64,000 bases of DNA from Triglochin maritima (taxonomy: Eukaryota; Streptophyta; Magnoliopsida; Alismatales; Juncaginaceae), in the NCBI GenBank assembly GCA_963682175.1, contig OY821775.1:32114053-32178052 (forward strand), in the 5' to 3' direction. This document shows, piece by piece, positions 1-10,139 of the stretch (position 1 is the first letter of the stretch; the number at the start of each line of letters is the position of its first letter). The position numbers were made by a program, and so were the translations under genes. A model generated the notes under the pieces. It had not been told where the DNA came from. It worked only from the letters and a program-made list of their open reading frames with translations, and searched no databases.

Positions 1-515
1 GTGAGCAGCCTTGTTGCGGACAATAAATCACTTTCCTACGTATGCAAATTTGAGGGGTTGGATGACTAAGAGTATATGGCATGTCCTTACTGCATGGAAG
101 ATACTCATTCCATTTTTCTTAAGAATAGTGGCAAGAATTTTTATTTCGGTCACCATTGGTGGCTAGACGAAGATCACCATTGGAGGAGAAATAAAAGAGC
201 ATTTGATGGCAAAGAGGAACATAAAGGTCTACTAGAATACAAATTAGGGGAAGATGTTTTTAAGTATCTGCAAATTTGTACTCTGGGTGTTGGCAATAAC
301 TAGAGTAACAGAAGTATATTTTTCCAGTTACCGTACTGGAATGATCTTGTAGTTTGGCACAATATCGATGTGATGCACACTGAGCAGAATGTGTGTGACA
401 GTTTGTTGAATAATCACAAATATTGACAAAAGAAAGCAAAGATAATCACAAATCAAGAGGTCACTTAGTTGAAATGGGTATCAGAAGAGACTTGCATTTG
501 TGTAGTACTTAAACA
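1..515 (+). pseudogene. CACTA TNP2-like transposase, internal fragment
   Basis: This is an internal piece of a TNP2-like (Transposase_21 family) CACTA transposase, which in intact elements cuts and joins the element ends in the nucleus. Residues CPYCMEDTHS near position 85 and the HHWWLDEDHHWRRNKRAFDG stretch near 150-205 match the Cys-rich and RRNKKAF blocks of the family. After a stop at 301, the same frame gives WHNIDVMHTEQNVCDSLL (355-405), the most conserved segment of plant TNP2 proteins. LVEMGIRRDLHL follows at about 465-502. The start lies outside the window and the end is lost near 515, where a minus-strand gene remnant begins. The in-frame stop makes it a pseudogene. The homologous segment in the right-hand CACTA lies at about 62880-63320. 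Confidence 0.82.
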
Positions 516-539
516 TGTCCTGATTTTCAGATGCTTTTG

Positions 540-1414
540 TCGTTTGACCTTCAACCTGAAATATAAAGAAATATTATTAGAACACCTACATGAGTAATAT
601 GTCAACAATTATATTTCTTGGCAACCTTTCCGGCAATCATATTTTCCTCAAGCTTACGGTATCCCCCTCGAGACAATTGGTGTTGAAACTTGTTTTTAGA
701 TTGACATTCTTTGTTAATCACTCATAATTCCTACTACAAAAAATAAGAGATTAATTATCATAATAAACATTTCAATGTATAAACAATGTGCAAATGTATA
801 TTACACCAAAACTTCTGGAGTTAGTCTTGCTCTTTTGAAATCAGCCCATGTCATCTGATAAATATAATTCTAAATTGCACATGAATCTCGATCCTTGTAC
901 TCCACAAAGATGAAAGTGAATGTCAGCTTGGTTTTGAAATCTTTCCATCGAATCCTCACATTCGACATCCACTTCTTTTTCAACTCTTTAGTGGAATGAA
1001 AACTGAAATTTTCTTACAACACGAAAATAATGAAAAGTAGTATTAGTTAGATAGGAAATTGTAAAGAAAATAATTAACTTAAAAAAATCTTAAAAACCAT
1101 GAACTAACCATTGCATCATTCCAAATTTGCACTTTTAATGATACATCCACGGTTGACCATTTGTCCACACAAATATTTACTTTGTTTGTCGCAAGAGTAC
1201 CCAAATAACTTGTCCAATAAATTTTGTTTTCTCTGGTTAGCTTCAAGACCAAAACAAACTACAAAGACAATGGAACTTCTTGCTTAATCTTTCCTAAAAC
1301 TCTAACATAAGAGTAGTTTTGCGGGCATGAGACGCCATCATTTCATCATCACTCGTAGCGTCGACAATTTTCTCATTGTTTGACTTGCGGCGGTCAGACT
1401 TCTTTTCAGGAGCC
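540..1414 (-). pseudogene. Transposase_24-like (Ptta/En/Spm) CACTA protein, multi-exon remnant
   Basis: This is a minus-strand remnant of the second CACTA protein family (Transposase_24). Reading from an ATG at 1414 gives MAPEKKSDRRK, then an acidic stretch. Separate coding blocks follow: NKIYWTSYLGTLATNK (about 1230-1180), KKWMSNVRIRWKDFKTKLTF (about 985-920), QMTWADFKRARLTPEV (about 860-815) and LSRGGYRKLEENMIAGKVAK (about 680-620). The WRDFK, W-x-x-F and H/LSRGGY blocks in this order are the family signature. AT-rich gaps between the blocks look like introns, but exon ends were not fixed. The gene is convergent with the TNP2 fragment to its left. Its biochemical role is poorly known; DNA binding within the element is inferred for the family. 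Confidence 0.7.
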
Positions 1415-1663
1415 ATTCATCTGAAATAAACAAAAAAACAAAGATAACGCAATATGAAGTGTAATAAAATAACCACATTCAAAATCAACATCTCAGTAAA
1501 CGTTGTATCAATTTATATGGTGCTACTTTCACGATTATTTAAATAAAAGAGAAGAATCTCTATTTTCTTCGAATAATTCTTGTTATGACATATCCAACAC
1601 CAATTTATATGTTATTGGAACACAGAGGGAAAGACTTCTAGTGGCAAATTCAAGACAAATGTT

Positions 1664-1951
1664 TTAGTTATATCGCTTGGATTTAAACAAGAGTTCAAAA
1701 AGAAAAAATGGAATACTCACCTTCGATCTGTCAGGTAGACTGGTTGGGGGCGGCTCTGGTCTTGTCAGATGGTTAGGAGGGACTGCGTAAAAGGTGGCAG
1801 TTCTCTGAGGGGGCTGCTCGAGAGAGACTGGGTTGTTGTGGGTGATCGGGGTTGGTTCGGGGCTGCTCAGGAGGGATTGGGTCAGTGCGGGCGGTCGGGA
1901 CCGGAACTGCTCTAAGTGTTTCAAAGGGGGAAGGGTGAAAATTCCTATCAC
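1664..1951 (-). other. GC-rich, proline-rich open stretch upstream of the Transposase_24 remnant
   Basis: A 95-codon minus-strand reading frame rich in Pro, Ser, Thr and Arg lies between the subterminal repeat array and the Transposase_24-like remnant. Its GC content is far above its neighbours. No family is recognised. GC-rich, Pro-coding stretches also sit near the arrays of the other CACTA regions (43137-43608 and 61960-62130), so a 5' leader or first exon of a CACTA gene is more likely than an independent gene. Confidence 0.3.
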
Positions 1952-1974
1952 TGAGGGTTTATGTGTTTGATTTT

Positions 1975-3290
1975 TGGGGTGAAAGTTAAAAGTGCATACG
2001 AATTACAATTTATTGAAGGACATATCATGTCGGATTTTAACTCAACATCGAGATGGTATGTTTTATTATTAAGAAAGAAATTTTCCCTAAAAATCAAACA
2101 AAAAGAATATATAGCGTTAGATTTTAACTTAAAAACTAACTTTGTATGTCTTATTGGTACAAAAAGAATTTCAAAAAAATTAAATTAAAAGGTCATATCA
2201 TGTCGTCAGATTTTACCCTAAAACCTGACGTGGTATGACCTGTAATTAAGAAATAGAATTCACCAAAAAATCAAAGAAAAATGACATATTATGTTAGACA
2301 GTAACCTAAAAACCGACATGGTATGTCTTATTATTAAGAAACATAATTTCGAAAAAAATCAAATAAAAAGGACATATCACATCGGAGTTTAACCAAAAAA
2401 TCAACGTGGTATGTTTATTATTAACAAACAAAGTTTTGCAAAAAATCTAATAAAAAGGACATATCACACCAATTTGTAACCTAAAATCTGCTATGCTGTG
2501 TCTTATTATTAAGAAACATAATTTCGAAAAAAATCAAATAAAAAGGACATATCACATCGGAGTTTAACCAAAAAATCAACGTGGTATGTTTATTATTAAG
2601 AAACAAAGATTTGCAAAAAATCTAATAAAAAGGACATATCACGTCAGTTTGTAACCTCAAATCTGATCTGCTATGTCTTATTATTAACAAAATGAATATA
2701 AAATCATCGGCGAGGAGACGTAACACGATATTGGGAGTAGGCGATACATCGTATTGTACATGGACACAACCTTTCATTACAGAGTATGTGCGGTATATAA
2801 AATCTTCGACTCTATTATTCCATTCACAGTGCAGTTGAATTAACATTCCACCAAAAAATGGCCTTCCAAATAAAAAGAACAAATCACATTAGATTTTAAC
2901 ATAAAAATCGACGTGGTATGTCATTTTATTAACAAAAATAATTTCACAAAAAATATATAATGAAAAAGATATATCACATCAGAATTTAACCTAATAACCG
3001 ACATGGTATGCTTTATTATTAAGAAACTAAATTATGCAAAAAAATCAAATAAAAAGGACATATCATGTCAGATTTTAACCTAAAATATGACGTGGTATGT
3101 GTTCTTATTAAGAAATAGAATATCGAAAAAAACTCAAATAAAAAGGACATAACACGTCAGAATATAACCTAAAACTGACATGCTATGTCTTTTCATTAAC
3201 AAAAAGAATTTCTATATATAAAAAAGGACATCACATCGAAAATTAACCTCAAAACGATGTAGTATGTCCTTTTTATTTGCATTTTTTAGC
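1975..3290. repeat. CACTA subterminal tandem array of imperfect inverted-repeat units
   Basis: The array holds about a dozen units of roughly 85-90 bp. Each unit reads GGACATATCACGTCGG, then an AT-rich TTTAACC segment, then CCGACGTGGTATGTC and TTATTATTAAGAAA. The two arms of a unit are inverted copies of each other, so every unit can form a hairpin. A spacer without repeat structure occupies about 2693-2880. Two adjacent units are duplicated with a 175 bp period (about 2335-2510 and 2510-2685). Arrays of short direct and inverted motifs near the ends are typical of CACTA elements and bind the TNPA-type protein in En/Spm. A degenerate end, GCATTTTTTAGCAAAA, lies near 3281-3296, but no clean CACTA terminus or TSD is visible. 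Confidence 0.75.
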
Positions 3291-3599
3291 AAAATTTTAT
3301 TTTATTTTAAATTTCTCATAGAATTATCTACAATTAGAAAAGAAGTTGCACCACATTCACTTTTAGTTCTGCCACAACAAATGTAATGTACAACAACAAA
3401 CGTAACAACAAATGTATCAATTGCAAAATTTGCATTCTTCGAATTGGGAGCGTGCAATTCACCCACGAAAAACCAAAAAAGTAAAGTTAACGCAATGGTC
3501 TGTTCATAAACACAATAAACTCATAAGATCTTAACATAAACTAATAAAGTAGTAATTTAACCTTTATGATTTTATTTTTATTTTTTAGTTAGGATCTTT

Positions 3600-4132
3600 G
3601 ATATATATTCCTTCACGATGATCATCCTGAATAAGTAAGTTATCAACATTTCTATCATCATCAACTAACTTGATTTAGGCACTTGTGAAAATGAGAAAAT
3701 TTCTTCAATATCATTGACATCTTCTTGAGAAATAATCTGACGTTTTTGTTCTGAAACTACCGACCATACATTATCACACGTCTTTGTCACATAGAAAATC
3801 TATTTTGCTTGAGATGCCAAAGTAAAAGGTTCATATCTGAATCCTTGTTTATTAAGGTTCACCAAAGTAAATCCCAACTCATCCACCCAAAGCCCATTGT
3901 TTTTGTCCACCCACTTGTATTTAAATAATGTCACATCGAATTTGGTGTAGTTCAACTCTCATATTTCTTTAATTAATTTTACCATAATATGACATCTTGG
4001 CATATATAGGATTTTTGTCTTTGGAACTAGTGATATGAAATGATTTAGCCACAAAACTGACCTCAATATTCTGAATTGTGCTTTTATCATCTTTCATTTT
4101 GGGGTAGAAGGACTATGCTTTTGTTTTGTAAC
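3600..4132 (-). pseudogene. CACTA TNP2-like transposase, C-terminal end (DUF4216-like), downstream half
   Basis: On the minus strand this encodes the extreme C-terminal part of a plant TNP2-type transposase. Recognisable blocks are VTLFKYKWVDKNNGLWVDEL (about 3950-3880), FTLVNLNKQGFRYEPF (about 3876-3830), SQAKQIFYVTKTCDNVWSVV (about 3815-3755) and an acidic tail with DVNDIEEIFSFSQ (about 3720-3680). It joins directly to the block at 5660-6283: the solo LTR at 4133-5654 has split one reading unit, and the 5 bp gtaac duplication proves the interruption. Stops and small indels show that it is no longer functional. Confidence 0.8.
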
Positions 4133-5654
4133 TGATTAGTAGCATATCATGCATCATATTCATGCTATATATCCTTTATTTTACCCCAATATTGTGCTAT
4201 TCGAGTTGTTGTTTGTAGTGTTTAAGGAGCAAAAAGGAATGGAGCAAAAAGGACCTAAATGTAACAAGTATGGACTGATTTGGAAGGTTCTGGACCTATT
4301 TGTAATGCACAAGGACTGGATCGCAAATCTGGAAGGACCCAAGTGCAAATCTGAAGGGACCTGATTGTGAAGTAAAAAATATGGTGACACATGAGTTGAA
4401 TCAAATCAGTATTTCGCCAATTAAACTCAAAGTGATTCAAGCCAGCAGACCATGACTTCACCCCATGTGTCAAGTGAAGAAATAAAGCACGACACATAAT
4501 TTCAGCCCGATCAGAGCCATTTGATCCGCCAGTGGCGGATCAAATGGTCCAAAAGAGTTGAAATTTTGGTCGTGGGTCGGGTATTCGGTTCAGAGCACTC
4601 CTAGACTATCAGATGTAATTTAGAGTCGTCCGATTATTCCCAGATTAATCCTAACCATGTATTAGTCTATATATACCATTGTAATCCCTCCTCTCCCTCT
4701 TCTTCTTGCTTCTCCATTAGTTTTAGGTTTTATTTTGCTGCTCGTTAGTGTAGTTGTAGGAGGAGAAGCACACATTGTAATCCTTTCATTTCAATCAATA
4801 GTGAGTTGTGTTCTTTAAATACATGTCTTTTACTTTGATGCAATTTCTTTGATGTTGTTGTTTAGTTAATCTTGTTTTCAGTTATTTACATTATGGTTTC
4901 TTCTTGTTTTTATGCTTTCTTTAGTGTAGAGATGAGTAGAGAGTAGTCCATCCCTATTGGGGGTGGGTGGAGAAGAAGGTGATTGATCATGTGATGGATT
5001 AGAGCCTTACATGATTTCCATAACCATCTAATGGGTGTCACTCTTATCTTTGATGTGGTTAATACTCTTGAGTGAATCTTAGCACATGCTTAGATTAGTG
5101 GGCCTATTTTATGGGGAATGATGAGGTTAGGATAAAGATGGAATGGAAGAAGGGAACAAGGCATGTGCATGCATGTGCTCATGTTGGCTTTATCCAAATT
5201 AATGTCTTGTATGTTTTAATGATTGTTTCAAATATTATTTCATGTGGATACATAGTTGGATTAGAGTCATTTTGCATGTGAACATATTAGCTTCATTTCA
5301 ATTATTGTGTTGTATGTTTTAATTATAAGGTTTTATCTTCTTTCATGTGGAGGCAAAGTTGGAATTGAGTTTTGTGGATTTCATGTATGACATATTTTGA
5401 TGAGCACATTTGAACACACACTACACCACACATTTTCATATTCACATTCTTTCTCTACCCCCCGAGGGGTTTAGTGTTATTGTTTGTTTTTGATTTCTTA
5501 CGTGTTGTAGTTTGATTCCTATCGCACCTCTCTCCTCTTCTTTTCCACTCGAGTATCGTGAATCCAACTCGCGCACGCTCCTTGTGGATTGACCCGTGTT
5601 TGCCACTGCTTCAACATCGTCATGCGCTTGCGGTATATTAAACTGATTCAATCA
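4133..5654 (+). mobile_element. Solo Ty3/gypsy LTR, B-type (sLTR-1)
   Basis: A 1522 bp solo LTR starts TGATTAGTAGCATATCATGC and ends CTGATTCAATCA, flanked on both sides by the 5 bp duplication gtaac (4128-4132 and 5655-5659). It is a plus-strand copy of the LTR family that flanks the 20 kb gypsy element. A TATA-like TCTATATATA lies at about 4662-4671, 115 bp after a dyad (separate entry). The 3' part has the conserved ACCCGTGTTTGCCACTGCTT and TTGCGGTATATTAAACTG segment. It sits inside a CACTA transposase gene. Loss of the internal region by recombination between two LTRs is inferred. Confidence 0.93.
4517..4547. promoter_or_regulatory. Perfect 31 bp dyad in gypsy LTR U3
   Basis: Two perfectly complementary 15 bp arms (left arm CCATTTGATCCGCCA) surround a single G. 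The dyad lies in the U3 part of the LTR, upstream of the TATA-like box. Related but shorter dyads occur at the same place in the other gypsy LTRs of the window. A protein-binding or RNA-hairpin role is inferred only. Confidence 0.7.
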
Positions 5655-5659
5655 GTAAC

Positions 5660-6283
5660 CACTATAAGATGCGACAATAGGGTTAGGCATATATGCCAAC
5701 AACTTCAAATTCTCAGAAACATTGCGATTGTACAACGTTTTCTTGAACCAATCAATGAATGTTTTGTTGTGAGCATTAATTATTTGTTGATCATTCCATA
5801 TAGGATATTTTTTCCTTCATTAGGGACATGTGCTCTTCCAGAAAAGGTTTCACTTCATTAGAATTGCACAACACATAAAAATACACCTTAAAGAGATCCT
5901 CACCCATTGGACTTATCAACTTTGCACCATGTGTACCTTTACGATCAACCTGTATTCATGACGTTTACTTTCTTAAAAAGTCCCACAGTTTTTGTATGAG
6001 TCTTGTACTCATTGTAGAACTCAATAACCTCCTGGGCTATGTAGCCTTCAACAATGCTTGCATCAAACTTTCGTCGATTCTTACAATAACCCTTCAACAC
6101 ACCCATGTACCGCTCAAAAGGATACATCCACCTCACAAATACCAATACAACTGATTTAATTTCACTAACTAGATGAACCGCTAAATGCACCACAATGTCA
6201 AAAAATGATGGTGGGAAGTACATCTCCAGCTGATATATCGTAACAACCACTTCATTTTGCAACTTTCTGTTTTGTCAAATCGT
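5660..6283 (-). pseudogene. CACTA TNP2-like transposase, C-terminal region (DUF4218), upstream half
   Basis: The minus strand encodes the DUF4218 region of a CACTA transposase. KLQNEVVVTIYQLEMYFPPS leads into FFDIVVHLAVHL, RWMYPFERYMGVLKGYCKNR and IVEGYIAQEVIEFYNEY (6270-5990). Beyond 5945 the frame shifts to give a PFLEEHMSLMKEKYPIW-like and H-N-x-x-F-x-x-WF block (about 5850-5750). This is the same protein family, and nearly the same sequence, as 63670-63960. The coding segment continues across the solo LTR at 3600-4132. Upstream it is cut at about 6283 by the gypsy LTR that starts there. Confidence 0.85.
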
Positions 6284-7888
6284 GAATATTGTTTAAACGA
6301 TTAAAGTTTAGACCGCAAGTGCACGACCGCGATGAAGCGATGGCAAGTACGGGTCAATCCACGGGGAGGTGAGTAGCCTATGATTTGTCCAAAATCAAGT
6401 GACAAAAAATGGGAAAGAGATTTGATTATGCTAAGCTAAACTACACTAAACTAGTAAGTAAAAATGCAAATGAAAGCAACTAACGATTGATTAAAACTAA
6501 ACTAATAAACTAAGAAATAGATTGGAATTCATGAAGAAAAACCCCTAAAGGGGTGGAGTGTGTGCACATATGAAGTGAAATAAGTGATGAATGACGCATG
6601 TAAGCATGTATGTGTGTGTCGTGTGTGTGTGTTTTCATCCATAAGAAGTGCCTAAAGATGTGGCAAAACCTATCAATCCATTCACACAACGTATCGACAA
6701 TTACTACTTGATTATCATAAGATTAGGCTCAGCATGAGAAGTGTCTAAAGTTATGCCAAGACTCATCAAAACCATAAACTCATGTGAAGAACAAAACTAA
6801 GCATGAGAGGTATCTAAATCTTATGGCAAAAGCAAAGTTTCTTCAATCAATCAACCAAGCAACCACAAATACAAACACTTAACTAACATGTAACATATTC
6901 AACAGGAAATTTCAGGCAATAAACATGAAGAAACTAAGAATACGAAGCGTCTAAATATTATGGCAAAACCCATCAAAAATTGCCCAACATGTAGATGATT
7001 AAAACACCCCCGATGAGCATACAAACATGCAAGTCTACACAATACAAAATTTATGAATACATCAAAACTTCACAACATAAATGTACATCATCACCAACCC
7101 CAAAGGAGGATGGAACTTCTCACTAATCATTAAGCTAACTATTATGTTAAGAGAGGAAAACATGTTAACTAAGTCTACTAAGATTAATGAAATGAAATTA
7201 AGCTAAGCATGCAAGAAGATAAAAGAGACAACATTAAACTAACAAAAATTTCTTTTATTAAATGACTGACATTACAAGTAGCATCTCCCTACTTGACTTT
7301 TTTCTTCAAGGCTTGACTCTAAGTATAGGGATTGTCCACTAAGCAATTGGTAAATACAAAGGAGGAGGAAGTGTTCTATTTATAGTCATAGAAAAAAGTA
7401 ACCGGAGACAATCCCTCGGTATGAGACTAAACACATACTATAAATGGACATAAAACAACATAATCGACACCCAACTAAACCAGAAACCATTTGGAGTCAT
7501 TTGTACCGCCAATTGGCGGTCTGGATTGGTTTGATCGAGTCCGGATTTGAATGGCTCGTTTCGGGCTTGATTTCTTGATGTTTGGAGAACCCGATTTGGT
7601 TGTTGATGTTTAGGCCCGGATCTAATTGCCAAAATACTCCTCATAATTGTGTGGAGTTACTTTATTTGCTCATTGCTCCTTTTGGTTTACATCCGGGTCC
7701 TTCTCTCTTGCACCTCAGTCCACAAGTCTTGTAATTCAGTCATTTTTCTTGCTTTTGGTCCTTTGTGTGTCTCTTCTTCTCACTTGTTTTATTCCTGAAA
7801 GTTAAAAATAAAACTCATTACGTAGGATTGCTTAGGTTAAGAATAAAAGATATAAGACACAATTATATGCATTATATGATGTCAATCA
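6284..7888 (-). repeat. 3' LTR of GypA-1
   Basis: In sense (minus) orientation the LTR begins TGATTGACATCATATAATGC at 7888 and ends near 6284 in AACAATATTCA; the left end is less certain. It has the palindrome ACCGCCAATTGGCGGT at 7505-7520, then a TATA-type CTATAAATAG (rc of 7376-7385), and the family's terminal segment with ACCGCAAGTGCACG near 6311-6328. The transcript start and poly(A) signals are assumed to lie between these landmarks, as in other LTRs. Confidence 0.8.
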
Positions 7889-7910
7889 AATACCCCCAGA
7901 CATAACTTTG
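7889..7910 (-). promoter_or_regulatory. Polypurine tract of GypA-1
   Basis: Immediately inside the 3' LTR, the minus strand reads GTCTGGGGGTATT followed by TGATTGA. This is the expected place for the plus-strand primer. The two other gypsy elements have GTGTGGGG(G)TATT at the same point. Confidence 0.7.
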
Positions 7911-9338
7911 GCTAGTCCCGAGCAAAACAAAGAAAGAGAAAAATGAAAGAAATGAAAAATCATTCATAAAACAGGGAAATCCTAACTCACTTTCATAGAA
8001 ATCATGGTTGCACTTAGCATGTGCAACATGCCATGAAACCCCCTGTCGCCAAGGAGGTGGAGTGTTGTCTTTTGAGGGTTTTCAGCGAATACACCCACAA
8101 AATCTGAACATAGATGCATTATTCAACCTAGCAAGATGACTCGATGGACTCATTTTCGTCGATCATTGTACACGGTGATTCTACGGGCTGACTCTATATA
8201 TGTAATCAGTCCACACACCTAGCCTAAAGAACCATTCGTGCAAGTTAGTTCAGGACTTAAGTGATAGACATGGACAACTTTTACATCCTCAAGTAATACA
8301 AAGTGTAAAGTCCATTAAGTTTCTTATTTGTCTTCTTTTTGGAGCAATATGATTTACTTAGTTGGTGTTTGATTCTCCGAGGGTCGGGTTTCGTGCATCA
8401 TTGCCTTTGAGGACTTACATTATCATGTACACATTCCCCTAAATCTCCACATAGGACGATCCCCACCACCCGTGTAATGGGAGTTCGATCGGTGCATCCC
8501 AAGTCAGATGACTCGAAAGCACCAGGCACTAAGTCCTTTCGGACATAATTTCCCGAGTGATAGAAGCCATGCGAGAAGAGAGAACACCACTTATTTATTA
8601 TCTACATGCGAACCAAAACTCCTACACTTAAAGTTTCACAACAAGATTTAAAGAGTCACTGACTACAACAAACTTTCTTATACTAACATACACGAATTAT
8701 TTGACTCTCTAGGTTCAGAGTGGACTTCTTTAATTGTTGGAGTACTGAAACCCTACGATTACTCACCCCCTGAGGGGATGACTAGGGTGCATCCTTATGA
8801 CCCGATAAGACATAAAGTCAATATACTAGATATCTTAATGCATATTGTTCAAGTCAATTCTGGGAGCTTCTCTTTTGATTGCCTCAAAATGGTTTTGCAT
8901 ATGCTAAACACATACACAAACCCCACAAAGCATTTTCTTTTGCAAACACATCAGATTTTTTAAAGAACAGGAAAATGAAAGCACAACGCCAAACAAAAGA
9001 AGACAAGTCACCAAAAGATCATGACAAGCATATATATATATATCGATATTAAATGCAGCACACTAACATGACCCTAGCAAAGTAAACAAAAGAAGGCAAA
9101 ACAAAAATAGAAAACACACAAAACCAAGTACACACGTAAATCACCCCCGCCACACACACACTTACTTCATGCATTGTACTCAATGAATGTGAGTATGATA
9201 GTACACGGATTTTTGCATGAAAAAGAAAAGAACTCGCCAACGTGAAGCGCAAACGGGAGTTCATGATTATGTTAATGGACATAAACCCAAATTATCCTCA
9301 AAACCTGTGAGATAATTAAAAAGGGAATACAAATACGT
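7911..9338 (-). other. Conserved 3' noncoding region of the gypsy family
   Basis: About 1.4 kb without a supported reading frame. It closely matches 24440-24588 plus 26132-27430 and 46990-48480 in the two other gypsy elements. Shared blocks include GTTTTGCTCGGGACTAGC (rc, near 7910), GGTTTCGTGCATCATTGCCT (about 8386-8406), GACTCGAAAGCACCAGGCAC (about 8510-8530) and the CACTAACATGACCCTA block near 9060. The conservation exceeds that expected of random spacer, but no protein was recognised. Confidence 0.65.
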
Positions 9339-9499
9339 CTAACAAATGGGGCCCAAATACTCAAAGGTGGAGCCACAACAACCAATGCTCACTTTTGGAG
9401 TCTTTTGTTCTCTTTTATTTATTCTTTTTTTTTCTTTTTTTCCTCTTTTTGTTATAAACATGATATATACATTAGCGAAGATATTCTCATAATTTTTTC

Positions 9500-10120
9500 G
9501 GTCAAGGAACATCAAATGAGAACCTCGAGAGATTTGACATGATGGGCCCGCTTCAGTGGTACTCTGAGGTGTCATGAGGGGTAAAAGGTCAAAACTGAAA
9601 GGCTCGAACCCCTCATGAAATTGGTTGGGCATAGGCAACATGAATGAGTGGAGTTGTGTTGCGTCACTAGGATTTAGTTGCTCATCCAACAAAACCTCCA
9701 ACCAATAAGCGGGTGCAACAGAATGAGTTCCTCAGGCTCATTCGAAGGAGGTGGCACACCCGTTTCACTAAGAATGGGGCTTCTTCCCAAGTCATCCAAC
9801 AAGGACCACCCAATCTCCTTTATATTATCAAACATAAGCTCGGTCATAGGTGAGTCCTTGTTGGTGTCAAGATGAAGGTCAAAGGGCTCAATAGCCATGG
9901 GACATGGGGTAGAGACACCTTCTGGTATGAGCATATGATGAGGTGTGTCCCACTCACTAATAGTCTCAACTGAATCACCCAACAAACACTCCCTTTGTAT
10001 ATCCATGTTTGATGCCAGCTCACTTTTTTGCATTTCAAAGACTGGCAATGAGTTTTCGTTAGGCACACAAACATTCTCAATGGGCTGCATTGGTGTTGGC
10101 GTTGTTTGTTGATTTTGCAA
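9500..10120 (-). pseudogene. Gypsy 3' accessory ORF (GypA-1 copy)
   Basis: A minus-strand ORF of about 150 codons (10120-9674) continues after a frameshift near 9690 into the next frame to about 9500. It is not a known retroviral domain. Blocks shared with the other gypsy elements are EPFDLHLDTNKDSPMTE (compare EPHDLHVVPLKDSPLVEQ), HPLIGWRF (compare THQPVGWRVWIDD) and FEPFSFDLLPLMTP (compare FKLFQFDPLNETP). It lies between the truncated protease and the polypurine tract, where Athila and Tat elements carry env-like or accessory ORFs. It is acidic, with no visible signal peptide or membrane segment. Its function is unknown. Confidence 0.6.
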
Positions 10121-10139
10121 TGTTTCTCTTGAAATATGT

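Noticed and set aside
1975..3290. Regular repeats that could be taken for a CRISPR array
   Set aside because: The units are inverted-repeat pairs with AT-rich, repeated spacers and no cas genes, in clearly plant transposon DNA. They fit CACTA subterminal repeats.
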